Origin: Trichosporon coremiiforme
Lineage: Eukaryota > Basidiomycota > Tremellomycetes > Trichosporonales > Trichosporonaceae
Assembly (NCBI GenBank): GCA_039545355.1
Contig: BCJJ01000008.1
Location: 186,001 to 250,000, forward strand
Reading direction: 5' to 3'
Length of the DNA stretch: 64,000 bases
Shown piece after piece: positions 9,827-21,694 of this stretch. Both the position numbers and the translations under genes were made by a program. Position 1 is the stretch's first letter. Every line of letters begins with the position of its first letter. Under the pieces are notes generated by a model. The model made no database searches. It was not told the origin of the DNA and saw only the letters and a program-made list of their open reading frames with translations.

Positions 9827-11705
9827 ATGGCGATGGCGATGGCGTCTGGCCCCTCGAGCCACTCAAGTCACGGCCACGCCGGGCCCTCGCGCCCGAGCAC
9901 GAGCAGGACGATAGCGACGACTCCGTTGACGCCGAGCACGTCGCCGGAGAACCACACGCCCGCACCATCGACTGCCTCCGCTTCGTCTATCTTTGATCAG
10001 TACTGCTGCTACGACACGGACTGCACCGGGTGCTCTCTTCCCCACCCCCAGACGAAGGATACCTGCGCCGATGCGTGCTACGACCCCTCGTGCGTCGAGT
10101 GCGACGACCCCGAATGCGAGCCGAACTGGTGTCCGCCAGACTGCACCATCGAGGAGTTCGTGAGTACCCCACTGAGCACCCACCGTCACGCCAAATCAAG
10201 GGTGGACCCCGAATCGAACATGACTGACCCTCCCCAGTTGCAGTGTTGCAACGACGCAGCTTGTACGCTCGGCTTGACGCAGCCGCAAGCCCCACAGCTC
10301 GACCTAGTCTCCGCCGTCTTGCACGGGCAGGTGCAGAACGTGCCGACGCCCATCAGCAGTGCAGCAACACCTGCGCCGCAAGCGGCAACGACAATATGTC
10401 ACTGGCAGAACTGCCACCGGCAGTTCGACAACATGACGACGCTGCTTGCACACATTGCAAGCGATCATCTTGGCGCGCATCCCGAGCCTTCCTCGGTACC
10501 GCAACCTCCACCTGCGCCGGCGCCAACGCCACAGGCGCTGCCGCAACAGCAGCCGCAGGTCATGGGCAATGCGCTCGACGCGCTCAACATGAACATGAAC
10601 GTGGCACACATGGTGTCGCAGCAGCAGGTGCATCAACAGGCGCAGCAGCCGTTCAGACAGCCCGAGATGCCGAGCGGCGATCTCTTTTCGTGTCTCTGGG
10701 ACGACTGCTTCCCTACTCTGTCTGATCCGGCGGCGGCCCACGGCCACGGACACAATCACGTCCACACCCACCCGCACCCGCATCCCCACGTGAAGAGCGA
10801 AGCGCCGCTTACGCCGGAAACCATGCTCCGGCACTTACTGCAGGAACATCTCGGCGTGCCCCTTCCCAACGGGGAAGTTAAGCCGCACGACGCTCACCAC
10901 GCCCACCCGCACCCGCATACGCACAACTGCGACCACGCGGCCAAGGCCGAGTCGCACCCCGCGCCTCACAGCCACCACCATGAGCACGCCCACCCCCACC
11001 GTGACCACCACCACCACGTCGGTCCGCGGCATAAGCGGCAATACCCGATGGCGTGCCAGTGGCCCGGTTGCACGGTGCAGGAGCCATTCACGAGCAGTGC
11101 TGAGCTCATGGAACACCTTTCCGAGGTGCATGTCGGCAGGGGTCAGGACAAGTACGCCTGCCACTGGGGTGGATGCGGCTCAGGCCAGGGAAGGATGTTC
11201 TCGTCGAGGCAAAAGGTGCTCCGCCACCTCCAGAGCCACATTGGACACAGGCCGTTTGTGTGCTCCGTGTGCGGACAAGGCTTTAGCGAGGCGGCACCGC
11301 TCGCGGCGCACATGCGCAGGCACACAGATGACAGTGAGTAGAACCTGTAACCATTCGAGCTACTGCTTTTGTGCCGCTCAACTGACAACAGAACCCTTCG
11401 TATGCGACCACCCGGGCTGCGGCAAGGCCTTCGCGATCGCCTCCTCGCTCACGATCCACAAACGCACGCACAACGGTGACAAGCCCTTCGTGTGCTCCTA
11501 CTGCGGCAAGGGCTTTGCCGAGGCGAGCAACTTAACGAAGCACATCCGGACGCACACCGGCGAGCGGCCGTTTAAGTGCTCGCATCCGGGATGTAACAAG
11601 CGCTTCGCCCGTCCCGATCAGCTGAAGCGGCATCAGGGCGTGCACCTCGCGAAGGAGTTGCGGGCCAACGCCACAGTCAGCGGCGAGGTGAAGTCGAGGG
11701 CGTAG
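9827..11705 (+). CDS. Zap1-like zinc-responsive C2H2 transcription factor
   Basis: Three exons: 9827-10159, 10238-11333 and 11392-11705, giving 580 aa. Intron 1 (78 nt, GTGAGT...CTGACCCTCCCCAG) is in frame without stops; intron 2 (58 nt) is needed to join the fingers. The N-terminus has a Cys-rich block (YCCYDTDCTGC, CYDPSCVECDDPECEPNWC, then QCCNDAAC). The middle is Gln/Pro rich with two His-rich tracts (HGHGHNHVHTHPHPHPH and a longer one near residues 365-400). About seven or eight C2H2 fingers include a degenerate early pair, then CHWGGC, CSVCGQGF, CDHPGCGKAF, CSYCGKGF and CSHPGCNKRF. Multiple fingers plus Cys/His metal-binding regions resemble Zap1-type zinc-homeostasis regulators. Zinc sensing is inferred, not shown. 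The start lies in a Met-Ala repeat (MAMAMASG), so a start at 9833 is also possible. Confidence 0.8.
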
Positions 11706-12828
11706 GCTTCGTTATACTTTACCTCCCGTCTTCCGTCTTCTATCACCAGCTTGAACATCATTCACTCTCCCCTCACCTCCTCGTCCCCCCAACGACTCAG
11801 CGCCAGACAATGCGATACACACCCCATCCCCAGACCCCCAGTCCACATCCGGCCAGCCAACCGCGCGAGCAATAAAAGTACACTCTACACCTACTCCACG
11901 GGCACGAACACTCAGCAGCACAGAAACATTCAGTCGCACTGTAGATCTATACATTATCTCACCAGACTTTGTATGTATCGCTTAATCATCTTCGACCTTT
12001 GGGTTGGACGGGGGTGGGACGGGTAATGTGTGTGGTGGGACGTGGTGAAGTGGGACGATCGGTGGTGGGACGGTGGGACGGCGGAATTGTATGTAGACAG
12101 CAGACGATGCAGAGAGATAGCGAGAGAAACCGAGTCAAACTTAGCAGAATGCCCTTTCGAGCGAGCATAATATGGATGGCTGCTGGACTTGGACGGAGGC
12201 GACAGATGAGACTCAATCAGCGGCGATACGCACTCTTCCAGAACCGATCCGTCAAAGTCCAATCCTCGAGACACTTGGCGCACACGAGCTCATACGTCGT
12301 CAGTCTGCACACTGAGCACAGGGCATGACATCCTGGTCCGTCCACGAGGCTGAACTGGCAGTATTCTGTGTGTCAACAAGTTGTCTTTCCCGTTGCACCT
12401 TGGTCTCGCCTTTGGGTGAGACGGGAGAAGACCCCGACTCACCGCCCGAACCCTTTGCACACTTGAAGGTGACCATGTCGTGGCTTGCGTGTGGACAGAG
12501 GGGAAGGGCGGGGTTGGCGGGGGAGAAGATGTAGTGCGGGCTCGAGGTGTGGGGGTTGCACATGACGCTGTCGTCGTTGCTAGATTGTCGTACTTGGTGG
12601 TGGTGAGTGAAGAAGAGTGAGTGGGTCATGAGCGCAGCCGACATGAGGATCGGTGTGAGCAACGTTGCGCCCCAGTAAGTGTGAGTGCAACGGGGCGGAG
12701 AATCATGAGCTGCATCCTTATCCTTCTGACCTTTCCTTGGGGATTTAGCAATCGCCGACATGCCTACCTCTGCAAGGCCTCCACCCCCATCGCGGTCGTG
12801 TCTTCCGTCAATACCGAGATGGTTACTT
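11706..12828. other. Convergent spacer, Zap1-like gene / SDR gene
   Basis: About 1.1 kb tail-to-tail. Its first half is C-rich 3' untranslated-like sequence, and it contains the GTGGGACG cluster listed separately. Open frames up to 179 codons look like chance frames. Confidence 0.5.
12014..12080 (+). repeat. Cluster of five GTGGGACG octamers
   Basis: GTGGGACG occurs at 12014, 12035, 12050, 12065 and 12073 with irregular spacing of 8-21 bp. The same octamer recurs at 14123 and 14135. Confidence 0.85.
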
Positions 12829-13894
12829 CTACATACCATGGCCTGCCGTGACCTCGATGACTTGGCCCGTCATGCTGTCGTTCTCAGCGAGCATGACTGC
12901 GTGTTAGCTCGCGGCAAGGTGTATCACAGCTCATCGTTCACTCGGCCGGCGATCTGCACGCCAGTACGCCATCCGCCATCCGCCATCCGCCATACTCACT
13001 GTAAGTCTGTGCGATGTCCTCTGTGTACGGCACGTGCTTGAGCGCGGTCGCCTCCTTCCAGTTCTCCTTGACCTCGGGCGGGAAGCGGTCGGCCCACTCG
13101 GTAAGGATGAGACCGGGGGCGACAGCGTTCACGCGGATGTTGGGGCCGAGCGACTTGGCGAGACCGCGGACGAGGTGGATGGAGCCAGCCTTGGACACCG
13201 CTGGGAGTTAGTGACGTCCAGCATGTGAACTACCCACAGTAAGCCATGCTGCTGCCCGTTGGACGCAGACCAGCGACCGATGCAGACACAATGAAGCAGC
13301 CCTTATTCGCCTTGAGCTCGTCCTCGAGCGACTGCATCAGCCACAGGTGCGCCATCACGTTCGCCTTGTACGTCTGGTCCCACTCGTCGTCGTTCATTGA
13401 CCCTGGCTGTTAGCTTCAATCGAGTTCAAGACAGCTGTCTCCTTTCCCCATCGCGCGAGACCGAGGAAGGCATGACTTGGACTGATGATACTCACGGATG
13501 TCGGACCAAGGTGCGATCTTGGTCCAGCCAGCGTTCGAGATAACGATGTCGACGCCGCCAAGCTTCTCCTTCGCTTCCTTCGCGACCGCCTCGACACCAG
13601 CGCGGCTGAAGACATCACCCTGCACGAGAACGTGTCCGTCGCCCTTGAGCCCCTTCACCGTCTCCTCAGCGCGCTCTTTCGACGCCGCGTAGTTCACAGC
13701 GACCTTGCATCCGCGCTCTGCCAGCTGCTTTGAGATCTCAGCGCCTGAAAGTCAGCTCTTCTCCACAGCTTGCCAGCTGAGTCTCTATGTCCCAGGTGGG
13801 CATCTCGGAGGAGGGCTGGTGAAGGAGAGAAGCACTCACCTAGTCCGCGGGATCCACCAGTAACGAGCGCGCGCTTGCCTTTGAGATCGATCAT
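12829..13894 (-). CDS. Short-chain dehydrogenase/reductase (FabG-like)
   Basis: Five exons: 13894-13840, 13744-13496, 13402-13238, 13200-13000 and 12896-12829, giving 245 aa. The classical SDR layout is complete: NAD(P)-binding VTGGSRGLG (residues 11-19), the VNYAASKERAEE segment after beta2, ISNAGW (NAG motif), the substrate-side SASVAGLRP, catalytic YSVSK (Tyr156, Lys160), then NAVAPGLILTEW and a C-terminal GQVIEVTAGHGM. It resembles 3-oxoacyl-ACP reductase-type SDRs. The VNY segment (no acidic residue ending beta2) hints at NADPH preference. The substrate is unknown. Intron 4 contains a 7-bp tandem repeat. No targeting signal was seen. Confidence 0.9.
12967..12993. repeat. 7-bp tandem repeat (CGCCATC) in SDR intron 4
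   Basis: Almost four copies of CGCCATC lie just inside the donor of the fourth SDR intron (12999-12897). Confidence 0.9.
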
Positions 13895-16800
13895 GGTTGA
13901 TGTGATGTGAGTGGGGTGAGTAGGACGAGGAAGACAGAGGTCAAGATATGGGCGTCGGGACGACGCGAGATCGAGTGTGGGGAAGCCTTAGCGCACCTGG
14001 CTTGTCACTTCGGCAACTAGAAGTCGTTTTGGTCCGGAGTCGGTCTTGCCCGTTTACCGAAACCCACCACCGCCATGCTCTTACACCCACCTGGCATTCC
14101 TCACTGCAGCGTTAGTGGGTCGGTGGGACGACATGTGGGACGCGGTACACGCTGCTCATATTATGATGCATGCACCTTCGTTGCTCACAGCAGGTCCGAC
14201 AGCCATGCGGGTCTCGCGAAATCCAAGACCGGACATCTCCGAGCTCATCGGTCACCTCGACGTCATAGCCCACCTTCGTCCCGACTAGGGTGCTGGCCGT
14301 CGTCCAGCCTCCGTGGTGTCACCGACACTCCCGTCACCGACGATAGACGCAGACACCGAAGAACATGACATCCCGAGTCGGGGTCCATGGCATGCACACA
14401 CCTGGCGGCGTTCGGACACGGGGCAGGCGACGGGGGACGGACCGTGTGCGCGTTGTGTGCGCGTTCCATGTCCGAAAATAACTCGTCCGAGGGCTGCTGC
14501 ACATGGCACCGAAGTACTACTCGTTCGACAAGGACTATTTCAGAAGTTGGATGCTGACGACATCGCTCGCGTGCTTGCTGGGAGTATTCCAGTGCACTTG
14601 AAACAGTTGTCTTCGTAGTGTGGAGATTGGCAGCTTGGATAATGCCGCGCTTGTTGCGGGCCACGCCGAGGTTGGGTTTAGCTAAGACCTGGGCTTGCGC
14701 TGAAGGCGGTACGTGGTGGCGAGAACGGGGTGAGGCAAAGACGATTCGGCGGGACCTGCATCAGGACGAGACAAGATATAGCATGGTCCAGGCAAGTATA
14801 CAGATACTCGTCGCGCACGCGATTGCTAGCCACTAGCCTCGTATCGTGATTGCATCACCGTCGTCAGGCAGATGGCGAACACGAAGCCTCTGCGATGTTG
14901 TCCAAGCTGCCAGGAATCTCTATTACCGACGCTTTGAATACTCTGGAGCATCTGATGCTTACGCTTCCTCGCTGCCTCAGCAGCATCGGGAATGCAACGA
15001 TCTTAGCTGCCCAGCTCGGAAGTAAGATCTTCCGTACGGCCCACTAGGACTGACCGGCACGGAGTCCGAACTGCGGTGGGATCCCTGGCTGTAGCTACCC
15101 AAGCTCTTCGGGCTAATGGCGGGCTGCAGGCCAAGGCAATCCAAGAGTGCCAGCTCTTTGCTACCAAGTGTAGAATCGGGGAATGGGACTCCCGACCATC
15201 CCCGTTTGAGGCTTGCGAACGCAATAAGCAACGACGAGTTGATCAATAGTTTCCAGTCACCGGCCGTGTGTATTCTTAGCCTTCGTCGCCATGGTAGGGG
15301 AGCCCGAGCAACATGCACTCTGAAGGGCGCTGGCTGAGCTCCGGCGTCTATCTCACGGCGTCTGTCTGCGGCCGCTTGTATGTACAAGCTGCACCTTGGA
15401 GAGTGTCGAGCCAATTCGGAATGCAGAGCCCGTCACATGCCCGCTAACTCGCATTGGCTTGCCTCACGACGAGATCGCGACTGGCCACGGCGGGCGACCG
15501 GGATGAGAGCTAGAGAGGGATTTGGGCGATGACATGAGGTTAACGAGAAGCTTAAATGTTCCGCGCTGCCCAGGTCAAGCCATCGAGAGCAGGGATGCCG
15601 GCGCAGCGAGGGCTCTCCAGATCTGTGGGTCAGAACATCGGGAGGCAGGTAGGAGATGTACGGGAGCTGCCCGCTGGTGTTCAGCGAGGCCCGGCGGTGC
15701 TCCATTGCTGCTATTCTGGAACTCACCGATCGACGCTCGCTCAGACATACTACTGGTCGCAAAGCCTAGGCAGCAGATCCAAGACTGAATTGACTTAGCA
15801 GAGAACCCGGCGACGTCGCGGGGTCCGCAACGAATGTTGCTTACGATACGCGTGCGATTCGTAGCCTCACCGTTTCGAGCTGCGGTCACCGACTTGAATC
15901 AACTCCTCAGCACCTTTTGCTCCAAAGCCGCAGCACTTCCAATTCTAGCATGCGTTCTTCTGGCTCGGTTACAGCATGAAGCCAAGACTCTGGGCATCGC
16001 TTCGTCTTGCGTACGTTGTCTTACGGGAATGTTAGTGCTTATGTGATTAACTGGGCCGTTGCGACCTCACCGCCGGATCGCTTTGCGCCCTGTTTCCCAA
16101 GGAACAAAGAGTACGAAGATGTCTCAAGAGGACCCGTACATACGGAGCTTTTCCGGCCCCACGACTGGCGGGCAAATTTCAAGCGGACGGCATGCTCGTT
16201 GTGCGCCGCCCCAAACCAACTCGCCCCGACACATTGACAAACATGCGATCGAGGCCAAGTGGGGAGGAATGCCGGAGCAGCTCAGTCCTTGGAAATACGT
16301 CACGAAGGCGATCGCTGACGCCGTCGTCTGCATGTATATGTTCACAGGTGAAACAAGGTGCCTGCGGTACCAGAAATTGTGTCGGCGTCCTCACTGTCGA
16401 AGGTCTGCACATACTTTACAAGCCACTCTTCCGCGAATGTGGGATCAGCCCGTGCGCTAGAGAGCCATTCCAGCCAACCTAGCCTGCAGTGACATTCGTA
16501 AAGACCGCGAAATCGGTCACGCATTCGCTCCTGTGTAAACGCTGTGTTCATTGGGTGCTGTGCATGGTCACAGTTTGGAAGGCCACTACGGCCGGGGGGT
16601 ATAGGGAGAGGGCAAAGTATCACGGAGATACCTGGGCATCTCAGACGAGGGAGCAGAGACCGGGACCAGACCCAGTCCCAACTCGACGGATTCACCAGTC
16701 CACAACGCACTGGTAATGGATATCTGAGAAACCTGTTGCTTGCTAGAGTGCTCAGGCTGCATCGGAATGAGGTTCGAGGATGCACAAGCGCAGAACTATG

Positions 16801-18381
16801 ACGTCCACCAGGGCAGAAGAACGTTTGCATCCAGATCACCTGCCTCTCGACGTCCCGACTTGCCAACCGGGGTCTGGTTGGGAAGGAGAGCACGGCAAAA
16901 CAGTACGTTGACGATATCGCTGGTGCTGGCCGGCGGCGTTCTAGGAGCATCAACGACCCTGGAAGTTTAACTGGGCAGAGCAGACTCAGATTGTGGTAAG
17001 TCGGCGGACGTGCAAGACAAACGAGGAATGAAGAGAGCAGATTACCGCCCGCTCGGCCGAGGTGGAGAGAAAGGACGGGCGGAAGAGGGAAGAGACGGCG
17101 GGGAGAATTATGGGCACTTACAGTTCGAGATTTCGGAATACATTGCTTGGTTGACGACGAAAGAACCGGTCATCGGGGAGGCCCCCGATTCCGGTTGGAG
17201 TGGACACTGACTATGTGTCCACATGCTGGGACGGGAGGAAGCATGCATGTAACCATATGAAGGGAGGTGCGGTGGTCAGCTGTTGTCGTCTGATGGGTTA
17301 GGGCGAACTCATTCTCACGGTCGGCGGACTATAGAAGTCGGTCTCATTGGGATCAGAATATGATCGTAAGAAGACTTTGTGGAGCCGCTGCTGGATGCAC
17401 TGTGACGGTCGACCTGATGCCGTTCTTCCGTTATCGAGTTGCGTCCGAACCTGAATTCGAAGATTCGGAGCCCGGCAGGAGACGAGAGAGCGGCGGGCTT
17501 GGCCGCGAGATGAAACGACAAGTTGAAAGAAGGTTGTCTCTACGGGTCTTAAAAGTCGTCATCCGGGACAGGAACGCTGCCTGAAACCGACAGCTTCAAT
17601 GTTGTTTGGTCGAGGCATGTGGCGGGGCCTGCCCGGAAGAAGGCCAGTGACCACCCTGCTGGCTTGATTGCGTACCTGTACGCCGGCACCGAAGGAAGGC
17701 ACAAGGACCATGAGCGCGATGGCCAGAGATAGGGAGTCGGCAAGAGATCGCGAATCACGGGTCGGTGCTGGGAGCTGAGCAAACAGATCAAAGTTTAGTC
17801 GGGCTGGGGTCCTTGGCTGTCGTTGTCGTTGCGGTTGCTCAATCACCACTGAGACCCTCAGGGAGTACTACGCTGTGCTAGCCTTAATTCCAATTTACAC
17901 ATGATTACAATCGAGCAACGGCATGGACTCCCCGATGGTCTGGGAAGATCGCACCCGGGTTGCTTTGCCCAGCGGTTCAACATTGCTGAGGAGCGATGGC
18001 GTTGCCCAGCTGATAACGGAAGGATGGTGAGGGCTTGTTGTCGCCGGGGACCTGTCGCGAGCGATTGCCACGACAAGTCGCGTAACTCGACGTCAACAAG
18101 CTGTTGCACCGCTGACCAGCCTCACTTCAGCCTCTGTCTCTGAGGGTCGGAGTCTGCCTTTCCTGCTTGCCGACCTCGTCAGCCTGGCTTTCGTGCAGTG
18201 CATGCTCTGATTGCCCGCGATATCTGGAACAGCTGGGCACGGATACGAAGGGTCTTTCGTGCTCAGCCGGACGATAAGCAGTCTCCTCGAGAGGCATTTA
18301 AGAAGCAACAGCTGACCTGCTTGCCCCCTTCCTTCATCAGACTTCGACCACCGACACCGACGACCGTTCGACAAAGACAGC
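13895..18381. other. Long spacer without a resolvable gene
   Basis: 4.5 kb between divergent genes (SDR on -, SBP56-like on +). Frames above 100 codons occur at 16342-16953 (-, 203 codons), 16059-16460 (+) and 14977-15414 (-), with no conserved motif I recognise. The - strand at 16145-16500 reads like two adjoining exon-sized pieces (WLEWLSSARADPTFAEEWL and IAFVTYFQGLSCSGI), and the + strand at 16118-16350 also reads acceptably. I could not connect any of these into a gene. A decayed gene or a non-coding RNA is possible. Confidence 0.4.
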
Positions 18382-20109
18382 ATGAAGTTCTCTCAGCTCA
18401 CTGCTGTCCTTCTCACCATCGGGGCCAATGAGGCCTACGCCCAGCGGCGATGGGGCTTGGGTAACTGGCGCGGCGTCAACCGCCAGGGACCGAACCGCTA
18501 CAACTACAACAACAACAACGGTATTGTCCAGATCGACAACAACTGGCAAGGCCAGGACAACAACCAGAACGGCGGCAACAACAACAACGGCGGCGGCAAC
18601 AACAACAACAACGATGGCGGTAACCGTCCCGCCGACGACGGTCTCTATGGCCAGTCGGTTGCCTATGTTCAGCCGACTCCCAACGCCAACAAGGAGAACA
18701 ACGATATCCAAAACAACAACCAGGCTCTCGGCCTCGGCGGCGGTGGCGGCCAACCCCAGGCGACTGGTAGCGGTGCCGTCCCAGTCCCGTCCAACCCGCT
18801 CCAGGGTGTTGCCGTGAACGGCAACCCCAACTCGGACGCCTTCAAGGACTCCGCATCCGGTGTTTCCCTCCCCGACGCCGCCGGACCTGTCGACAACAAC
18901 GATCTTGTAGCAGGCCGTGGTACTCAGTACCTGTACGTCTGGGCCGGAGCCAACGGGCGTGTCAAGCAGGACCGTGTCATCACTTTCAACTTTGACCCGT
19001 ACTCTCCATACTACGGCAAGCCTGTTTCCCAGGCTCTTGTTCCCACCTCCGGCAACGAGCCCCACCACTGTGGTATCTCCAAGGACAGGCGATCGCTGGT
19101 CTGTGGAGGCTTCCTCTCCTTCATGAAGAGGCAGGATGAGATCTACTACTTCGATCTCTCCAACCCCGCCTACCCTCGTTACGCCAAGTCTTACCGCGGT
19201 ATCTCTGCCTCCGTTCCCGACGAGTTCATCGCTCTTGAGGACAACACGTTCATTCTGTCCGAGATGGGCAAGTACGACGGCTCCTCTCCTGGTCGCGTCG
19301 CTCGCCTGAACTCGGACGGCTCCATCATCGGCGAGTACCCGCCCAACCCTCCCCAGGACTTCAACCCCCACGGCATGGACATCCGCAAGGATCTCAATAT
19401 TTTCGTCACCTCCGACTACCTTAACGCTCTCTCTGCTCTGTACTACACGGGCAATGCTGACCCGATTGTACGCTCCTCGCTCCGTGTTTGGAACCTGCAG
19501 GACTTCACCATGTCGAACAACACGATCTACCTTCCCGCCGGAACAGGAACCATGGACATGCGTCTCATGAAGCGCGACCCCCAGGGCCGCGGCTACGTCG
19601 GTGGCACTGGTGACGGCAAGATCTACTTCTTCAACCCCTTCACCTTCACCGCTGAGCTCGTCATCGATGTTGCCGACATTGTGAACAAGCGTGAGAAGAT
19701 GACTGCCGGTATGATGCAGATTCTCGCCGACGACTCCAAGATCTACATCCTTTACGCCTCTGCCCCTGACAACACTGGCAAGCCCGGCCACCTCTCCGGC
19801 ATCGGAGTCTACGACATCACCCGCCCTGAGCGCCCTCGTCTGGTCCAGAACATGGTGCTTCCCGCGTATGCTGCGCCTCACCTGATCCACATCAAGGACC
19901 GTCGACTTGTCGTCACCGACTACTTCCTTGACATGGACAACTTCGGAAAGGTTCACGCCGACGGCGACCGCTTCGTTCGTGTCTTTAACATCCAGCCCAA
20001 CGGATACATCACGGTTGAGTCGCGCTTCCAGATTAACTTCAGCCGTCTCGTCTACGGTGTTCAGCTGCGTCCTCACGGTCTCGGCTGGTGGTACAAGGAC
20101 CAGTACTAG
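18382..20109 (+). CDS. Secreted SBP56/methanethiol oxidase-like beta-propeller protein
   Basis: Single exon, 575 aa. The N-terminus MKFSQLTAVLLTIGANEAYA is a signal peptide ending at AYA-Q. It is followed by an Asn/Gly-rich low-complexity region (about residues 35-165). The folded part (about 175-575) has the repeat grammar of the selenium-binding protein 56 / methanethiol oxidase family: TFNFDPYSPYYGKPVSQALV, a His-His near GNEPHHCGIS, IYYFDLSNPAYPR, PHGMDIRKDLNIFVTSDYL, SGIGVYDITRPERPR, AAPHLIHIKDRRLVVTDYF and the RPHG near the end. The family's usual Cys-Ser-Ser-Cys motif after the first His pair is absent here, where the equivalent stretch is HCGISKDRRSLVCGG. Family members are usually cytosolic, so secretion plus an Asn-rich linker is unusual. 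The substrate is unknown. Confidence 0.7.
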   Translation: MKFSQLTAVLLTIGANEAYAQRRWGLGNWRGVNRQGPNRYNYNNNNGIVQIDNNWQGQDNNQNGGNNNNGGGNNNNNDGGNRPADDGLYGQSVAYVQPTPNANKENNDIQNNNQALGLGGGGGQPQATGSGAVPVPSNPLQGVAVNGNPNSDAFKDSASGVSLPDAAGPVDNNDLVAGRGTQYLYVWAGANGRVKQDRVITFNFDPYSPYYGKPVSQALVPTSGNEPHHCGISKDRRSLVCGGFLSFMKRQDEIYYFDLSNPAYPRYAKSYRGISASVPDEFIALEDNTFILSEMGKYDGSSPGRVARLNSDGSIIGEYPPNPPQDFNPHGMDIRKDLNIFVTSDYLNALSALYYTGNADPIVRSSLRVWNLQDFTMSNNTIYLPAGTGTMDMRLMKRDPQGRGYVGGTGDGKIYFFNPFTFTAELVIDVADIVNKREKMTAGMMQILADDSKIYILYASAPDNTGKPGHLSGIGVYDITRPERPRLVQNMVLPAYAAPHLIHIKDRRLVVTDYFLDMDNFGKVHADGDRFVRVFNIQPNGYITVESRFQINFSRLVYGVQLRPHGLGWWYKDQY

Positions 20110-21694
20110 TGACAATGGACACTACCAAAACATTCCTTCATAATATTTTTCTTTTTCCGCGATTATAAAAATACATACTATTCCTCCTCCTTGTTCATTA
20201 ACCACCACCACCCCACACCCACCCTATCCCCATCCTCGCCTACTCCACTATCTACTTTCCAAGTTCCCGCAAAACAGGGAACTCTGTACACTGTAACAGT
20301 ATGCCGAACTTCTTGAACATTACGGTTGAGCAGAACGGAAGTGGTTCCATCCCCGCACGGTTTGCCACTGACAGAGGCTAACGGACCATGATGTCATCGG
20401 CTATTTGATCGATCGGGACGGTTACGGCAACCTCTGTGGTAGTGTAACTACGCTGGTAGCCATCGCGGCGCATAACTTAATATACTCAAGGCTGAAACAC
20501 TCGCCTGAGCAACGGCAGCCAGTTGTAACGGCAGCGACACGGCACGGCAGGAACGGCGTGCAGCTACCTGCATGGCAGCTGAGGCGCCGTGGTGCCCGTC
20601 AATGGTATAGAGTTCAATCATAGTCCAGCCCAGTATCAGTCTGGATCGCACTAGTCACAGCGGCCACTCAAGATAACGCTCTCTCTATCGGTCAAGTGTG
20701 GGCTGCACGCCATTCAACTTCCGACATTCGACGCTGTGCGCTGTTGGCTGGATTTCTGACTCCAGAATAGACTGATGGCTGCTGATGGCTGCAAGCGGCT
20801 GCGACCGGCAGACCTGGCTACGGGTCACTCGTCGGGTTCCTCCTCGGTTCCTCCGCATCGTTAAGCTTATGTTATTAGCTGACACCAGGCAAGATTGGGA
20901 GTGGGTGCAAGCTTGATTTCTACGTTTTATCCGCCGTCGTGAGGTGGCGTCGCTCGTGACCACGATAGCATGGGCTAGACGTCCTTCGTGAGCTACCCAG
21001 AAGGTGTCCTTGACAAGCGGGACAGAGGCCGTTCGCTGTGGCGGTTCACAAGCCCCGGAGGAGTACATACGCCGCTGCACCGAGCGACGCGCAAGCAACG
21101 CGTTATCGCCTAACGTACCTTGACCTCTTGACGACTCGACCGCGTTGTCTACCTCCTTCTCCGCACAGAGGCGTAGCCTACTGTTCGCCTTCGTAGTGTG
21201 TGGGAGTCGCGGGACGCACAGGTGGGCGGGCAATCACGGATCGCGACGCCCACGTTCCGGGTCAATCCCCGCCTTCGAATTGATCCCACATGCCGCACAC
21301 TCGACGCATTCGTCGCGCCTCTCCTCTCTTCTCTTCGGTCTTTTCGATTACACGTGCAGAACGCTCGAACAACTATGCCACGCATCGGCAATCTACATTG
21401 CGGTACCAAGGATTTCTCTCTTATCTTGGGTTGTGAGTTGTTAGCATCAGGGGCGCGACCCCTGGCGGAACATGGAAAGGTTTGACGGCTGAGGGGTTGA
21501 TCTGACTATCGGTTCGTCGGTTGGTGGAAGCGTTCATCGTGAACACTATGTCCGTTTCAGTGCCCCTCATGGGGGCGCTTAAGCGCCGTGATGTGCACTC
21601 TTGCGCCGTTATACGCAGAGCACCTGCTGGAATGCCCGATTGCACTTTGGGTTGTCGCTGAAGCATCCCAATGTGCGGCTCTGCCCCTGGCACA
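20110..21694. other. Convergent spacer, SBP56-like gene / aspartic protease
   Basis: About 1.6 kb tail-to-tail. It begins with an A/T-rich 3' region (AATATTTTTCTTTTTC at about 20142, then CCACC-rich sequence) likely used for polyadenylation. The rest has only short chance frames. Confidence 0.5.

Noticed and set aside
18337..20115. 592-codon open frame on the - strand opposite the SBP56-like gene
   Set aside because: It is a mirror of a GC-rich, codon-biased gene. The + strand has a signal peptide and family motifs; the - frame is Val/Gly/Glu-rich with none.
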